NCBI RefSeq assembly: GCF_019393635.1 | Contig: NC_057861.1 | Coordinates: 90,254,827 to 90,318,826, forward strand | Reading direction: 5' to 3' | Length of the DNA: 64,000 nt | From: Dromiciops gliroides | Lineage: Eukaryota > Chordata > Mammalia > Microbiotheria > Microbiotheriidae | Part shown: positions 35,700 through 48,145 of the stretch, one piece after another | How positions within the stretch are numbered: position 1 is the first letter of the stretch | How the letters are laid out: each line of letters starts with the position of its first letter | Translations under genes and position numbers: made by a program | The notes under the pieces: model-generated | The model's input: only the letters and a program-made list of their open reading frames with translations | What the model was told of the DNA's origin: nothing | Databases searched by the model: none

Positions 35700-35900
35700 G
35701 CAACACTTATTAATTGCCAGGCACTGTGTTAAGCTCTGGTAATATAAACGGAAGCAAAAGGGAAAACAGTCCTCATTTTAAGGAGGATACAATCTAATGA
35801 GGGAGGACAACAATAAATGGGACATAAGAAATACAGGGAAGGAGGTTGTTAGAGAGAATGTACCCAGGAGTCATGGGGGATAAATTTGGAGAGTCAGAAA
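35700..35900 (-). repeat. L2 LINE 3' end
   Basis: AACACTTATTAATTGCCAGG, GTTAAGCTCTGGTAATA and AAGGAGGATACAATCTAATG. Confidence 0.6.
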
Positions 35901-35911
35901 CATAGCTGAAA

Positions 35912-36190
35912 AAATAAAAATAACAGCTAACATTTATATAGCATTTACTATGTGCAAAGTATTGTGTTAATGAATGTCCTTATTTGATCCTGACAATAAC
36001 CCTGAGTGGTAGGTGCTATTATTATCTCTATTTTACAGATGAGGAAACTGAGGCAAATGTGGTTAAGTGATTTGCCTAAGGTCACAGACCTACTAAGTGT
36101 TTGAGGCTGGATTTGGACTCATGAAAATGAATCTTCCTGATTTCCAGTCCAGTGCTCTATCTACTGTTTTACCTAGTTGCCACGCTAATT
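35912..36190 (-). repeat. MIR SINE
   Basis: AGCTAACATTTATATAGCAT, TTTACAGATGAGGAAACTGA and AAGTGATTTGCCTAAGG. Confidence 0.8.
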
Positions 36191-36608
36191 ACTACACAAA
36201 GACATTCTATTATATTCATATTTGAGTTATTTAAGTTATTCCCCAATTAATAGGTACCCACTTTATTTCCATTTATTTTGCTACCACAAAGAATTCTGCT
36301 GTTAATATTTTGGTTCATACTGGACTCTGGGGCATATGCCACATACTGTGATTGCTAGATTATGGTATGGACAGTTTGACTTCTTACTTTGCATAATACT
36401 AAATTGATACAAAGAATGATTGACCAATTCATAGCTCTACCAGAAATGTATTACTGTAACTATCTTTCCTCAGACCATGCAATAATAATGACTTCTCATT
36501 TTTTTAAATTCTCTTTTACAGTTTGCAAGGTACGAGTTAAAACTTGTTTTAATTATTTTAATATTTGTAATCTGAAGAACATTTTCAAAGGTCAGTTGGA
36601 GATTGCCT

Positions 36609-36673
36609 CTTTATTTATTTATTTATTTATCTATTTATCTTTTTATCTATCTATTTATTTATTTATTTATTTT
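36609..36673. repeat. (TTTA)n SINE-tail microsatellite
   Basis: ATTT repeats with a few ATCT variants, continuous with the SINE tail. Confidence 0.95.
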
Positions 36674-36809
36674 TGCGGGGCAGTGGGGGTTAAGTGACTT
36701 GACCAGGGTCACACAGCTAGTAAGTGTCAAGTGTCTGAGGCCGGATTTGAACTCAGGTACTCCTGAATCAGGGCCGGTGCTTTATCTACTGTGCCACCTA
36801 GCCGCCCCC
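36674..36809 (-). mobile_element. WSINE1-like SINE
   Basis: Flank GAGATTGCCTCTTT (36599) is matched by GAGATTGTCTCTTT (36810) across the SINE and its expanded tail. Confidence 0.93.
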
Positions 36810-37264
36810 GAGATTGTCTCTTTTGAAAACTGTTTGTGCATATTAATTTCCCACTTATTTAATGGGAAATTATTGTTTTTTTACGTATTTGTATCCATTC
36901 CATATACATATGCATATATAAGATAATGGAATTTTATTAGGGATTTTAATACAGATCGTTTTTCCCATTATGTAGTTAGTCTCTGTATTCTATCTTCATT
37001 CAAAATATTTTAAAAATTTTTGTCTAAATGAAATTGTCCATATTTTTATTTAAAACTATCTTTATCTCTTATTTAGTTCAGTTCTTCCATTAGCTATAGT
37101 TGTGAAAGACAGTTTCTCTTTTTCTTCTTAAAGTAATATTGCCTTTTATATTCTGGTCACTCAACCATTTTGTTCTTACTGTAGTGTGTGATGGTCTAAT
37201 GAAGATATAAACCATTTCATGTCTTGTAGTTATCTGTAATCTCCTATTTGAAATATGTTTTGCA

Positions 37265-37735
37265 GTAGAAAGATTGTATAGTACAGAGGAAAGAACATTG
37301 TCTTTATGGTCAGAGGACTGGGTTCCAGTCCTGATTCTGCCACTTACTATTTTTGTTAAAATGGGCAAAGTGGTTGTTGTTGTTAGTTCTTCATTCTGAA
37401 AGAGGACCATGACATATGGAGGTGATGTCATGGCTTGCAGTGAATTGGATTTAAGTGAGGGAGGGCCATGATATACGTCAGGACTACTGGCAATCAGGGA
37501 TAAGTGATTTGCCCAGGGTCACACAGCTAGTAAGTGTAAAGTGACTGTGGCTAGATTTGAACTCAGGTCCTCCTAACTCCAGGGCCAGTGCTCTATCCAC
37601 TGTATCACCTTGCTGCCCCAATGGGCAAGGTACTTCACCTTTTGTATTCAGTGTTTTCATACAAAACATGTGAAGTCTAAACTAGTTTACTCTAATGTGA
37701 CTTAAAGAGCTGTAAATCTATGATTCCAAGCTAGC
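37265..37735 (+). repeat. MIR SINE split by composite SINE
   Basis: GGTCAGAGGACTGGGTTCCA before and GGGCAAGGTACTTCACC after the inserted element. Confidence 0.7.
37370..37619 (-). mobile_element. Composite SINE with RTE-type tail within MIR
   Basis: Antisense TTGTTGTTGTTAG, GGAGGTGATGTCATGG and the WSINE-like head. Internal part after the tail is shortened. Duplication AATGGGCAA(A/G)G lies at 37360 and 37620. Confidence 0.88.
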
Positions 37736-37919
37736 CCTTTTATAATTAATTTTCAGGCCTTTTTCCTCCAGAATTAAAATTATATTCAAATGCCATTCAT
37801 GTGATAACATCTTTATCATGAACACTGGGGAAACATTTTCTCATATAATATTCTTTATTCTTCTATTCTCCATAATTTCTCAAGAGCCACTGACAGCAGC
37901 TCAGCAAAAGCAACAACTA

Positions 37920-37920
<1 letters not shown>

Positions 37921-37957
<37 letters not shown>
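37921..37957. repeat. (GT)n microsatellite
   Basis: Pure GT run abutting the next SINE's tail end. Confidence 0.97.
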
Positions 37958-37958
<1 letters not shown>

Positions 37959-38087
37959 CAATTGGGGTTAAGTGACTTGCCCAGGGTCACACAACTAGTA
38001 AGTGTCAAGTGTCTGAAGCTAGATTTGAACTCAGGTCCTCCTTACTCCATGGCAGGGGTTCTATCCACTGTGCCACCTAGCTGCCCC
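37958..38087 (-). mobile_element. WSINE1-like SINE
   Basis: Standard antisense copy; the tail has been replaced by GT repeats. CTAATT on both sides. Confidence 0.92.
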
Positions 38088-38099
38088 TAATTCTTTAAG

Positions 38100-38860
38100 T
38101 AATATAAGATGTAATATTTGGGAGAATGGTAAATTGAACTTGTTGAGCATAACCTTTTGGCTATTTCCTTTCTCCCCTTACTGAAGGATATACCATTTTG
38201 GTGGGTGTTGAAGGCAAAAGACTGTGAACTGGAAGAAGTTAGTTGGGAATGTATTCCAACTCAGGTTAACAACTTACATGAAGATATATAATAAACAGCA
38301 AAAAGGAAGGTAAACTCAAAGAATATACAATGGGACTCTATAGATGAATGCCAAGAACCTAATGCTGACAATCTAGCCAGTGTTCTGGGGTCTATCCCCA
38401 TCAGCGTGCAATGTTCGTGGTAATATAAACAGCTACTCTAATATTCTCATGCCATCTAATAGAAGACCAGCAAAAACCACATTACAACAGATTCATGATT
38501 TCTCCAGGATATATCACACTGCCCATTGTCCAGGACAAATCATCCTGCCCATGCACTCTCACAGATAATAAAACACAAATCCCCTCATTGAGGATAGCCA
38601 AAAATGTATGTAAATAATTATCACATCTTTTACTCTTGCAAAAATAGGAATGCAGTTTTTATTTCAGCCACTACCAGTTTGTTTCTTTCCCTAAGCCTTT
38701 AGAATATTTCTTTCATTTAGATATCTAGTGAATTGATCCCACAATGTCTCCATTATTGTGTTAAAACCAGCATAGATCTCTTCTATGTATACTTGCTTTA
38801 TTCTATTTGACTGTTTTCTAGCCTCTATGAGCATATCTGTGACTGTCCTTCATGATGAAA
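38100..38860. other. No recognised feature
   Basis: Single-copy-looking sequence; no gene, LTR or LINE recognised. Confidence 0.4.
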
Positions 38861-38875
38861 AAATTCCAAAAAACT

Positions 38876-39018
38876 TTTTTTTTTGTGAGGCAATTGGAAT
38901 TAAGTGACTTGCCCAGGGTCACACAGCTAGTAAGTGTCAAGTGTCTGAGGTTAGATTTGAACTCAGGTCCCCCTGATTCCAAAGCCAGTGCTCTATCCAT
39001 TGTGCCACCTAGCTGCCC
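38876..39018 (-). mobile_element. WSINE1-like SINE
   Basis: Poly(T) start and CACCTAGCTGCCCCC end; AAAAAACT flanks both sides. Confidence 0.93.
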
Positions 39019-39164
39019 CCAAAAAACTCATTTTCAAAACTTCCCGGTCCCAAGATTCCTTTGGTGGCCAGATTTCATCCTCTCTCTGCAGAGCAGCAGG
39101 ATAAAATGACATCTTCTCTCAGAGAGCTATTGAATTTCACCCCAGAAACTTGTTCATGGGACAG

Positions 39165-39605
39165 AAATATAAGGATGAGTGACAGGATGATACATGAATA
39201 ATTTAAAGGAATGAATAATTAGATAAATAGATGAATAAATTAAATGGACAAGTTAATGAACAAATGAATGAGTGCATGAATGAAGGTATGAATGAATGTG
39301 TAGATGAAAGAATGAGCTAAAGAATGAGTGAGTGAATAACTGGGCAAATGAAGGAAGGCTGAATGATGCATAAATGAATAAATGGAGTAAGTAAAGGAGA
39401 GAAAAGATGAATAAGTGAATAAATGAGTGAACAACGGATGCTTGAATAAACAAATGAATGATGAACTGGATGAATAATTCCCTAGTGAATAGATGTGAGA
39501 ATGAGTGAGTAAATGAATGAGGTAAGGAATCAAGTGATTAGATGGGTGGACAGATAAAGGAATAAGTGAATGAAGACGTGAATGAATGAGTATCTGACGA
39601 TGAGG
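39165..39605. repeat. Long degenerate (ATGA)n tetranucleotide tract
   Basis: About 440 bp of ATGAATGA-type units with many substitutions. Frames on the minus strand rich in H, S, F, I and L are by-products. Confidence 0.9.
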
Positions 39606-40384
39606 ATGAATAGCCCTAGTTTCACTTTTTAAGCCTTAGAAGAGATATGGAACTATGAGTTTCAACAAAATGTACATGTTTACTTCAGAGAAAGAAAAAC
39701 TGATTCTTTAACTCACAAATGAATCAACCCACCCAGCATGGAAGCTCATTGTCTTTTTTCTTTTCTCTAATTTTCCCCCAAGATAGCATTTTCTTTCTGT
39801 TTAAAAGCTTCTTTTTCCCCTCTAAATTTAATTTCTTTTGGTCAGATCAATGAATTTCACTTCACACCAATTGTTTTCAATTACCTCCAGCTGATTCCTA
39901 TAATAGCTGGGGGGAGGGGGATAATTTGCTGCTCTAGGAGTTTTCATTCTGATCCAATTTTAGAAACACTGTATCCATAAAAGGAAAATGAAGAGTTGAA
40001 AATAGAAAACAATATTATCACACCCAGCCAAGTTAACATAATAGCACAACAGCTTTGTTGTGCATTGATGAGAGAATGGTAACTGATATTTTGAGAGCAG
40101 CCAAAGCCATACCCAATCTTTCAGTTAAGGCAAAAACCTCTTTCCTTAAAATCTATTTTACCTGATCTTTTTTTCAAATTATCTTGAAACAGGTTGTCTT
40201 TCTCTCCTTTTATCTCCTACTTTGGGCACAAATGCTAGTGATTGGTGATTTGTTGGGGGAAGGAGGGGGAAGGTGAGATCTCAATGCTGTGGATGAGAAA
40301 ACCCTTGGCTTCTGTTAGAAAGGTGGTATCTTGTGCCTGGTGCTATAAATCGGCTCTTCTGCATATGTTTTGCCCTTTACTCTT
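39606..40384. promoter_or_regulatory. Repeat-free block, candidate conserved non-coding element
   Basis: No mobile element seen. Contains CAATTGTTTTCAATTACC, AACAGCTTTGTTGTGCATTG and similar homeodomain/SOX-like words. Conservation is untested. Confidence 0.25.
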
Positions 40385-40389
40385 TTTTA

Positions 40390-40537
40390 AATTTTTTTTT
40401 TAGTGAGGCAATTGGGGTTAAGTGAATTGCCCAGGGTCACACAGCTAGTAAGTATTAAGTGTCTGAGGCTGGATTTGAACTCAGGTACTCCTGACTCCAG
40501 GGTCAGTGCTCTATTCACTGCATCACCTCGCTGCGCC
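40390..40537 (-). mobile_element. WSINE1-like SINE
   Basis: GTGAGGCAATTGGGGTTAAG to CACCTCGCTGCGCC; flanks share TGCCCTTT. Confidence 0.92.
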
Positions 40538-40554
40538 TGCCCTTTTCCTCTTAC

Positions 40555-40640
40555 AGAGAGAGAGAGACAGACAGACAGAGACACAGAGAGACAGAGACAG
40601 AGAGGGAGAGAGACAGAGACAAAGACAGACAGAGAGAAGC
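40555..40640. repeat. (GA)/(GACA)n microsatellite
   Basis: AGAGAGAC and ACAGACAG units. Confidence 0.93.
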
Positions 40641-41310
40641 AATATAGACCATCATCCTTTGCCCTGCCAGGCTAACTTTGAAATATAATGTTTAGATTTA
40701 AGTGCTACATTTTGGAAAGTTGTCACATATGCAGAAGAGGGCACCCAGGATGGTGAGTTTGGAAAATACATTTTACTTTTAGATAAAGGCTCCAGGGAGA
40801 GTTAGTCTGAAGAGAAAAAGATTTAAATGTGGCATGACTGAAGTTCAAGGTTTTCAAGGCAAGATTAGAATTGTTCCTCGTGACCTTAAGTATTACTAAT
40901 AACAAAAGGCGGTTGTTGTAATAAAGCAGTTTACACTCTATGAAAGGAAGAAAAGACACAACTATGACCGCAACGGTAAAAACAACAAAACTTCCTAAGA
41001 ATTACAGTTCTCCTAAAAGGAAGAAAAACTAAAGAGGTAAACATTTATCTAAATGGTTGGCCTTCATGTGAAGTCTGTTTTATTACTTGTGGGAGTTATA
41101 TTAGTAGACATTTTATTTAAACAAGACTTGAATTAAATGTTCTTTGAACAGTCTTTCAACTCTAATATTCTGTGATTTTTTGTTTCCTTTCTTACTGACC
41201 AGTAGTTTTTTCTTACTTTGGTTCTTTGTATAGGCCTTCACTATAAATTGTGCATGTAGTTCTCCATCAATGTATAGGAACACCTGATATGCCTGCCCTA
41301 AAAGATGTAA
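40641..41310. other. No recognised feature
   Basis: No gene or named repeat seen. Confidence 0.4.
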
Positions 41311-41317
41311 TTTTTTT

Positions 41318-41430
41318 CCCTTCCATCTTTCCCACCTTCCCCCCTTCCTTCCTTCCCACCCTCCCTCAATCCTTCCTCCATTCCTTCCTTCCTTTCTTCC
41401 TTCTCTCCTTCACTCTTTCTTTTTTTTCCT
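41318..41430. repeat. (TTCC)n pyrimidine tract
   Basis: Interrupted CCTTCC/CCTCCC units. Confidence 0.93.
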
Positions 41431-41479
41431 TCCTCCCTTCAAAGAACCATAGCATAGGTTACTGTTTAACGTGTAGAAA

Positions 41480-41730
41480 TATTAGCTAATATTAGTTTGA
41501 TGTTTTTAGGTTTACAGTACACTTATATGTCTAATTGAACCTCACAACAATCTATGAGGAAGATGCAATTATTATGTTCATTTTACAGATTAGGAAACTG
41601 AGGCAGGCAAACAGAGATGAAATGACTCTCTCACAACTAGTAGGCATCTGATACAGGAGTTAAATTCTACTTTTCTTATTCCAATTCCTAACTTCCATAC
41701 CAGTTAATGCTCTAACTTCTATAGCATTAA
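41480..41730 (-). repeat. MIR SINE
   Basis: TAATATTAGTTTGATG, TTTTACAGATTAGGAAACTG and ACAACTAGTAGGCATCTG. Confidence 0.7.
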
Positions 41731-41817
41731 AAGAAGTAGGAAAATGTGGAGGCTGAAGTGTATAGTTAAATCATTATAAGTCCTATACCATAAATTTTAG
41801 AAGACTATCTTTACATT

Positions 41818-41837
41818 AAACACACACACACACAGAA

Positions 41838-41903
<66 letters not shown>

Positions 41904-41905
41904 CA
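41818..41905. repeat. (CA)n(GA)n microsatellite
   Basis: Short CA run then about 30 GA units, just upstream of the ZMAT5 pseudogene. Confidence 0.96.
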
Positions 41906-42027
41906 CAAAAAAACAAAACAACAAATGATCCAGGCCCCAAAGATGTCTGAGAGCCACACAGCTCAGTCCCAGGCTCAAGGCAAGAGATGGACTGCATTCC
42001 CTGAGAGTATACTATGGGAGGAGCACA

Positions 42028-42502
42028 ATGGGGAAGAGATACTTCTCCCATTATTGTGATTGTTTCTACCAATACCACCTCTACAATGGGAAGAAGCATC
42101 TGAATGGAGTACAGCATCTGAAAGACAAGAGGTTTGGTATTGACATGCTGTAGCCATTCTGGTGGAGAAACAGAACAAAAAGTCCTGCAGGGACTTTGTG
42201 GAGACAGATCGGTGTGACTTTGACTCCAACTGTTGATTCTGGCACTTGACCTTGGGGAACCTGGAACAGCTGGCTGCCCAGGCACATGAGGAGAGATGGT
42301 CCAGGGAGCAGAACATCATGGAATTAAAAGAGACTGAGATTGAAGACTAGTTAGAGAAGCTGGCCAAGTGATAGAGCTCTTCCCAGAGCAGCAGCACTAT
42401 GTCAACCTGTAGTCTTTTAGTAACCGCCAAGGTGGCCGCCCATCCAGTACCTGTCTCCAACCCTTCAGATCCTGCCAGTAGCTCATGGTCCAGTGGGGCT
42501 GA
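42028..42502 (+). pseudogene. ZMAT5: ZMAT5 (U11/U12 snRNP 20 kDa) processed pseudogene
   Basis: Translation from ATG 42028 gives [20 protein letters not shown], then [13 protein letters not shown], matching the matrin-type zinc finger at the N-terminus of ZMAT5. In another frame follows CDFDSNC (CCCH finger, human CDFGSNC) and a run like LEQLAAQAHEERWSREQ. The end reads VQWG-stop at 42491-42502, as in human ZMAT5. Frameshifts, in-frame stops and loss of a zinc-finger Cys (YFCDYCD to YFSHYCD) show it is dead. It lacks introns and an AATAAA lies at 42595, so it is a retrocopy; retrocopied UTR may run from about 41935 to 42605. ZMAT5 is a subunit of the minor (U12-type) spliceosome. It sits between a GA microsatellite and a SINE fragment, about 1.2 kb from the WDR5-like gene and on the opposite strand. 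Confidence 0.85.
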
Positions 42503-42837
42503 GAAGAAGGCTCACCTATATCCCTGACACAGAAGCTCTTCTAGACATCTGATGGAGATGGCGGTAGGGGATCCACCCTATTTCCTAGACTGCAATAAAA
42601 GGGATATATACCTGGGAAGGAGATGTGAGGAAAAGAAGAGGGCAAAAAAGTGTTCTTTTTCTTAATTCTAGAAATAACTTCTTTCTAGAAAAAAAAACAC
42701 CTAAAATTATGCTACAAACCACTATAATCAGTAAAATATTATCTAAGGAAAAAAATTGAATTATAACATTTACAGTATTACAACTTTTTTTTAAGCATTC
42801 CAAAAAGAATTAGTGGGATTTTGATACGGAGAAACAG

Positions 42838-42965
42838 AGATTTGACCCTGGATCCAGAAGGGCCTGAGTTTAAATCCTATCTCAGTACATACTGGGTAAG
42901 TATGGGCAAGTTATACCAATTATGCAAATTATGCAAGTTAATCTTTCAGTCTTCCTTTGCAATTC
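42838..42965 (+). repeat. SINE/MIR fragment
   Basis: CCTGGATCCAGAAGGGCCTG and GTTTAAATCCTATCTCAG tRNA-like head; the tail has decayed. Confidence 0.6.
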
Positions 42966-42969
42966 TTTA

Positions 42970-43660
42970 AGAAGGTAAGTTGCTGAGAAGTATCCAGTCT
43001 GCTCTAGTAGATGACTTACGTGTTTCAGGTTTTTTTTTTTTTTAGTTCCCTACACCAATAAAATCACAGTTCTCTCTCCCTCCACCATACAAAAGACAAG
43101 TAGCAATCATCTTCTTAGAAGGCTAAAATATATTTCACTATGAGGTCAGTAAATTTTGAGGAAAGAAGTGTGGGAATTTACATAGTTGTATTTGGTCATG
43201 AAGTTGAAGTGAGAGTAATAAACATTTTTAAAGATACAGAACATTGTTTTAAGGAAATACAACTCATACTGAAATGAAATTTATCCTTCCACAATTAAAA
43301 AAAAAGTATAAATCCACTCTTCTTGTTGACTTAATTTATAACTGTTGGAAGGAAGGAACTGATTTATAAATAGATGACAAAAATGAAAAATTGTCTTTTG
43401 ACAACATCAGGAAAGTTGGAAAGAAATATCACCAAAGTCTCTGGAAGCCTTCTAATGAGAGAATCAAATGTTTCCCATCCTCAAGACAGAAAACTAAAGA
43501 GGGGTCCAGTTGTCAAATCAAAAAGACATGAATTTAATTCGCTGGTTAATCTATACCATGGTGGGGAAATGGTGGGGAGGGGAGGGCTAAGAAACCTCAT
43601 TCTCAATGTTCCTTTTTCCTGTTTCTCAGGATCTTGAGAAGGTCATTGATAATGTAAGGA
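42970..43660. other. Downstream flank of WDR5-like gene
   Basis: Would hold any 3'UTR. There is a T run at 43031-43043 but no AATAAA near it in minus orientation, so I cannot place a polyadenylation site. Confidence 0.35.
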
Positions 43661-43666
43661 AACATA

Positions 43667-45000
<1,334 letters not shown>

Positions 45001-45004
45001 CCAG

Positions 45005-45560
45005 GACTTGGAAGCAGGGAGCTTGACTCCTCATCCTGATTCCTTCTCACCTTTGTAACCTTGGGCAAGTTGTCATACTTCTTGGGAACTTAATTTCCTC
45101 ATCTATAACAGTAGAGAACTGAATGATCTCTGAGATTTGTGCCAGCCTTAAATTGTATGAGGTGTGTGGATCCAGAGATAATAGAGGAATCTAGAAATGG
45201 GTTCTTGCCAGTTATGTGGCTATGAGCAAGGAACTTTGGACTGAGTGCTAGTTTTGTCATTGAGAAGATGAGAACATGCCCTATGTACCACAGCATTGTT
45301 TGGAGGAAAGGGGTAAGTAAATGTCAAAGTACTAAACAAATGTTAGTTTTTATTATTGTTATTGATCTTCAAGAGCTAGCAACAGTAGGGATACTGATAA
45401 AATCCCTGGATAAAAGGGAGCCGGGAAAACTAGATTCTTGTGGCTCTGCTACTCACTGTTACCTTGAGAATTTCTCTGGCACTGAATTCCCCCCATTGAC
45501 AAATGAGGATATGGATTTATATGGTTTCTAGGGCCTTTTCCAGCTCTGACATTCTAGGCT
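45005..45560 (+). repeat. Tandem MIR-like remnants
   Basis: 45007-45165 (CTTTGTAACCTTGGGCAAG, TTTCCTCATCTATAAC), with decayed MIR-like text continuing to about 45560. Confidence 0.5.
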
Positions 45561-46015
45561 TCTAACTTTCCCACCAATAAACTATAAGCCTTTTGGATAA
45601 TTCACTCATTTAATCTAGAACCTCAAATAGGCCCCTACACTTTGAATATCTCTGGCAAAAAGTTTGGCAAATGATACAAGATGGCAGTGTCATTTATTCC
45701 AACAAGGCTTTCTCTTGGTAAAAAAACAAGAAAAACCCAAAAAACAAAAAACAAAACTAAACGAACAAAAACAGGCTATGGAGAATTTTGCAGGTTGGCA
45801 GTATGGATTAGGGGTCACTGACACAAATGAACTGAAGGTAGAGGGATGCCAGAGCCAGCTCCTGCAGATTACCAAGAATTAAATGTTAAATGTTCAGAGA
45901 GATCCTTTGCACCACAGAAAGCAGCTAAAGCTGCAGAGCAGGGCTTGATTTATTGTTTTGTTGGTTGTCTGGACTTTAAAAAGTGATAGAGATAATGATA
46001 ATAAAATAGATTGAA
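45561..46015. other. No recognised feature
   Basis: A/C-rich AAAACAAAAAAC run near 45720-45770; otherwise nothing recognised. Confidence 0.4.
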
Positions 46016-46029
46016 TGGAAAAATGAAAT

Positions 46030-46205
46030 GCTTATATGTGTCTATATATATACTGTATCTTTATGTATATATGTATAAGTATATACATGCAAATAGGTAT
46101 ATATTTGGGTATATATGTGCAAACATATACATGTACATGTACCCATATGTTTATATGATATATGAATATCTGTATTATATATCTGTATATATATATATAT
46201 AGGCA
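46030..46205. repeat. TATA/TACATG-rich tract
   Basis: Degenerate TATATG/ATACAT units giving spurious Y/I/H-rich frames. Confidence 0.88.
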
Positions 46206-46239
46206 CATACATATCCATAGATGTATTTGTATGTGTACA

Positions 46240-46495
46240 TGTAGGCATCTAGGTGCTATATGGCACAGAGAATAGAGTGATATTCCTGGAGTCAGGAAGA
46301 CTCATCTTTCTGAGTTCAAATCTGGTTGCAGATATTTAATAGCTGTGTGATCTTGGACAAATTACTTAACCCTGTTTACCTCAGTTTCCTCATCTGTAAA
46401 ATAATCTGAAAAAGGATGGCAAATCACTCTTGTATCTTTGCCAATAAAACTCCAAATAGGGACATGACTGAAACACAATTGAACAACAATAACAT
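46240..46495 (+). repeat. MAR1-type SINE
   Basis: GGCATCTAGGTGCTATATGG, CCTCAGTTTCCTCATCTGTA and an ACAATTGAACAACAATAAC tail. Confidence 0.87.
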
Positions 46496-46502
46496 GTGTT
46501 TG

Positions 46503-46519
46503 TAGATAGAAAGATAGAT

Positions 46520-46582
<63 letters not shown>

Positions 46583-46583
46583 G
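46503..46583. repeat. (GATA)n microsatellite
   Basis: Near-pure TAGA units. Confidence 0.98.
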
Positions 46584-46589
46584 TAGATA

Positions 46590-47180
46590 CTCATGTACAG
46601 TTACATGTACATATAGATAGTATACATGTTCACATAATGGATATGTTGATGGACTTTAGGAGGATGAGGGTAATGTTGGAAGTAAAGAAGCATGGTATGT
46701 AAATGATGAGAAAAAGACTTTGAAGCCTGTTTCCCATCAAGATAAAGTGGAAAGCTCATATCTAAGATCAGAAGGTTGTCCTCAAGGAAGAGTCCAGGGG
46801 CAGATAAGGAAAATGAAACTAGGAGAGGCCAAGGTCTTTAAGGTTCCATTGATCCACAGTTAATGTGTATCTGAGGGCAAGACTGGAAACATGACTTCCT
46901 TACTACACATTTAACATTCTATACACTGTATAATGTTTTCTCTTTGTCCACCAATAAGACAACTACTGTAAGTGCTATCATGATCTCTGTTGTCATGGAA
47001 GCAGATTTGGGTTTGCCTTTGGAAAGCTGGGTGAAAATCCTAGGTTTTCTATTTATTTCCAATTAAGCATGATAGCTGTCTATAAAATGAAGTGGTAGGA
47101 CATCCCCATTTCTATCGTACTTTACATTAGGTATCATACCAGAGATTATGAAATATTCATCATCCTCATTGCAGATAATC
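46590..47180. other. No recognised feature
   Basis: No gene or named repeat seen. Confidence 0.4.
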
Positions 47181-47199
47181 ATCTACTCCTTGGTTATTC

Positions 47200-47640
47200 A
47201 TGTACAAGCAAATCAATTTGATATATTACAAACTGTAAGTATAGCATCATAGGTGCATTATGAAGGGAGAAAAGGAAAAAATTGGGAAACATATAAACAC
47301 ACTATATGGGAAATCTTGCTGGCAGGCTGTTTTTATATTCATGACAAGTGTTTCCATTTTAATATGTTTGCTTACATGGAATGCAGATTTTAATTTAATG
47401 ACAGGCTGCTTAATTATGCCTTCATTTGTATAAATTGTAATGTTGCTGCTGAATAAATGAAATAAAAAACCCTTTAATTTCCGTCCCAATATTTAATTTA
47501 AATCAATGATAAACAGCAATGGTTTCTTTGAAACAATGTTAATTAATATTCAGGAGACTGAATGGAGTTTTGAAAGGCTAGTGTGAATCACATATAGTTT
47601 TCATAATTGAATAGCACAAACACAACAACAAAAGGATTGA
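47200..47640. promoter_or_regulatory. Repeat-free TAAT-rich block, candidate conserved non-coding element
   Basis: Carries dense homeodomain-type words (TTTTAATTTAATGACAG, GCTTAATTATGCC, TTAATTAATATTC) plus octamer-like ATTTGTAT. Looks like a developmental enhancer by texture only. Confidence 0.3.
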
Positions 47641-47789
47641 TATGACATCAAGGTGGGAGAGATACCATCTCATTCCTCCAGATGTTTTTCTTCAAAGAGG
47701 AAATGTGGAATTTGGTGATGCCATTTACAGCTATAACAAAAGAACATTGTCTAGCCATCTATAGCCCCATCATTAGCTTCTCTTGATAT

Positions 47790-48145
47790 TTTAAGGCTAG
47801 TTATTGTTTATACTTACTTAATATTTATTTTATTTTTGTTTTTGTTTTTTTTTAGTGAGGCAATTGGGGTTAAGTGACTTGCCCAGGGTCACACAGCTAG
47901 TAAGTGTTAAGTGTCTGAGGCCAGATTTGAACTCAGGTCCTCCTGACTCCAGGGCCGGTGCTCTATCCACTGTGCCATCTATCTGCCCCTTAATATTTAT
48001 TTTTAAAGCCCTTACATCACAGTGACCCTTGGAGTTATCCAGGACAAATATTAGCCTATCCATTTGACAGATGAAGAATCTGAATCTCAGAGAAGTCAAA
48101 TTAATGTCCTGAGATCATAATAAATGCCAGAATCAAGTCTATTGC
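47790..48145 (-). repeat. MIR remnant split by SINE
   Basis: TTTGACAGATGAAGAATCTG and AATGCCAGAATCAAGTC on the right side of the SINE. Confidence 0.55.
47833..47989 (-). mobile_element. WSINE1-like SINE
   Basis: 15-bp duplication TTAATATTTATTTTA/T at 47818-47832 and 47990-48004. Confidence 0.94.

Larger units (their letters stand above)
36197..37230 (-). repeat. Old L1-type LINE fragment
   Basis: Antisense L1 ORF2 style text (ATTCCCCAATTAATAGGTAC, TGCTACCACAAAGAATTCTG, TTGTCCATATTTTTATTT). More diverged than the other L1 copies; a SINE and a TTTA run interrupt it. Confidence 0.5.

Noticed and set aside
39240-39533. His/Ser/Thr/Phe-rich minus frames
   Set aside because: Product of the degenerate ATGA repeat.
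41797-42319. 162-, 114- and 68-residue minus frames over the GA repeat and ZMAT5 pseudogene
   Set aside because: They are antisense shadows of the GA microsatellite and the plus-strand ZMAT5 retrocopy.
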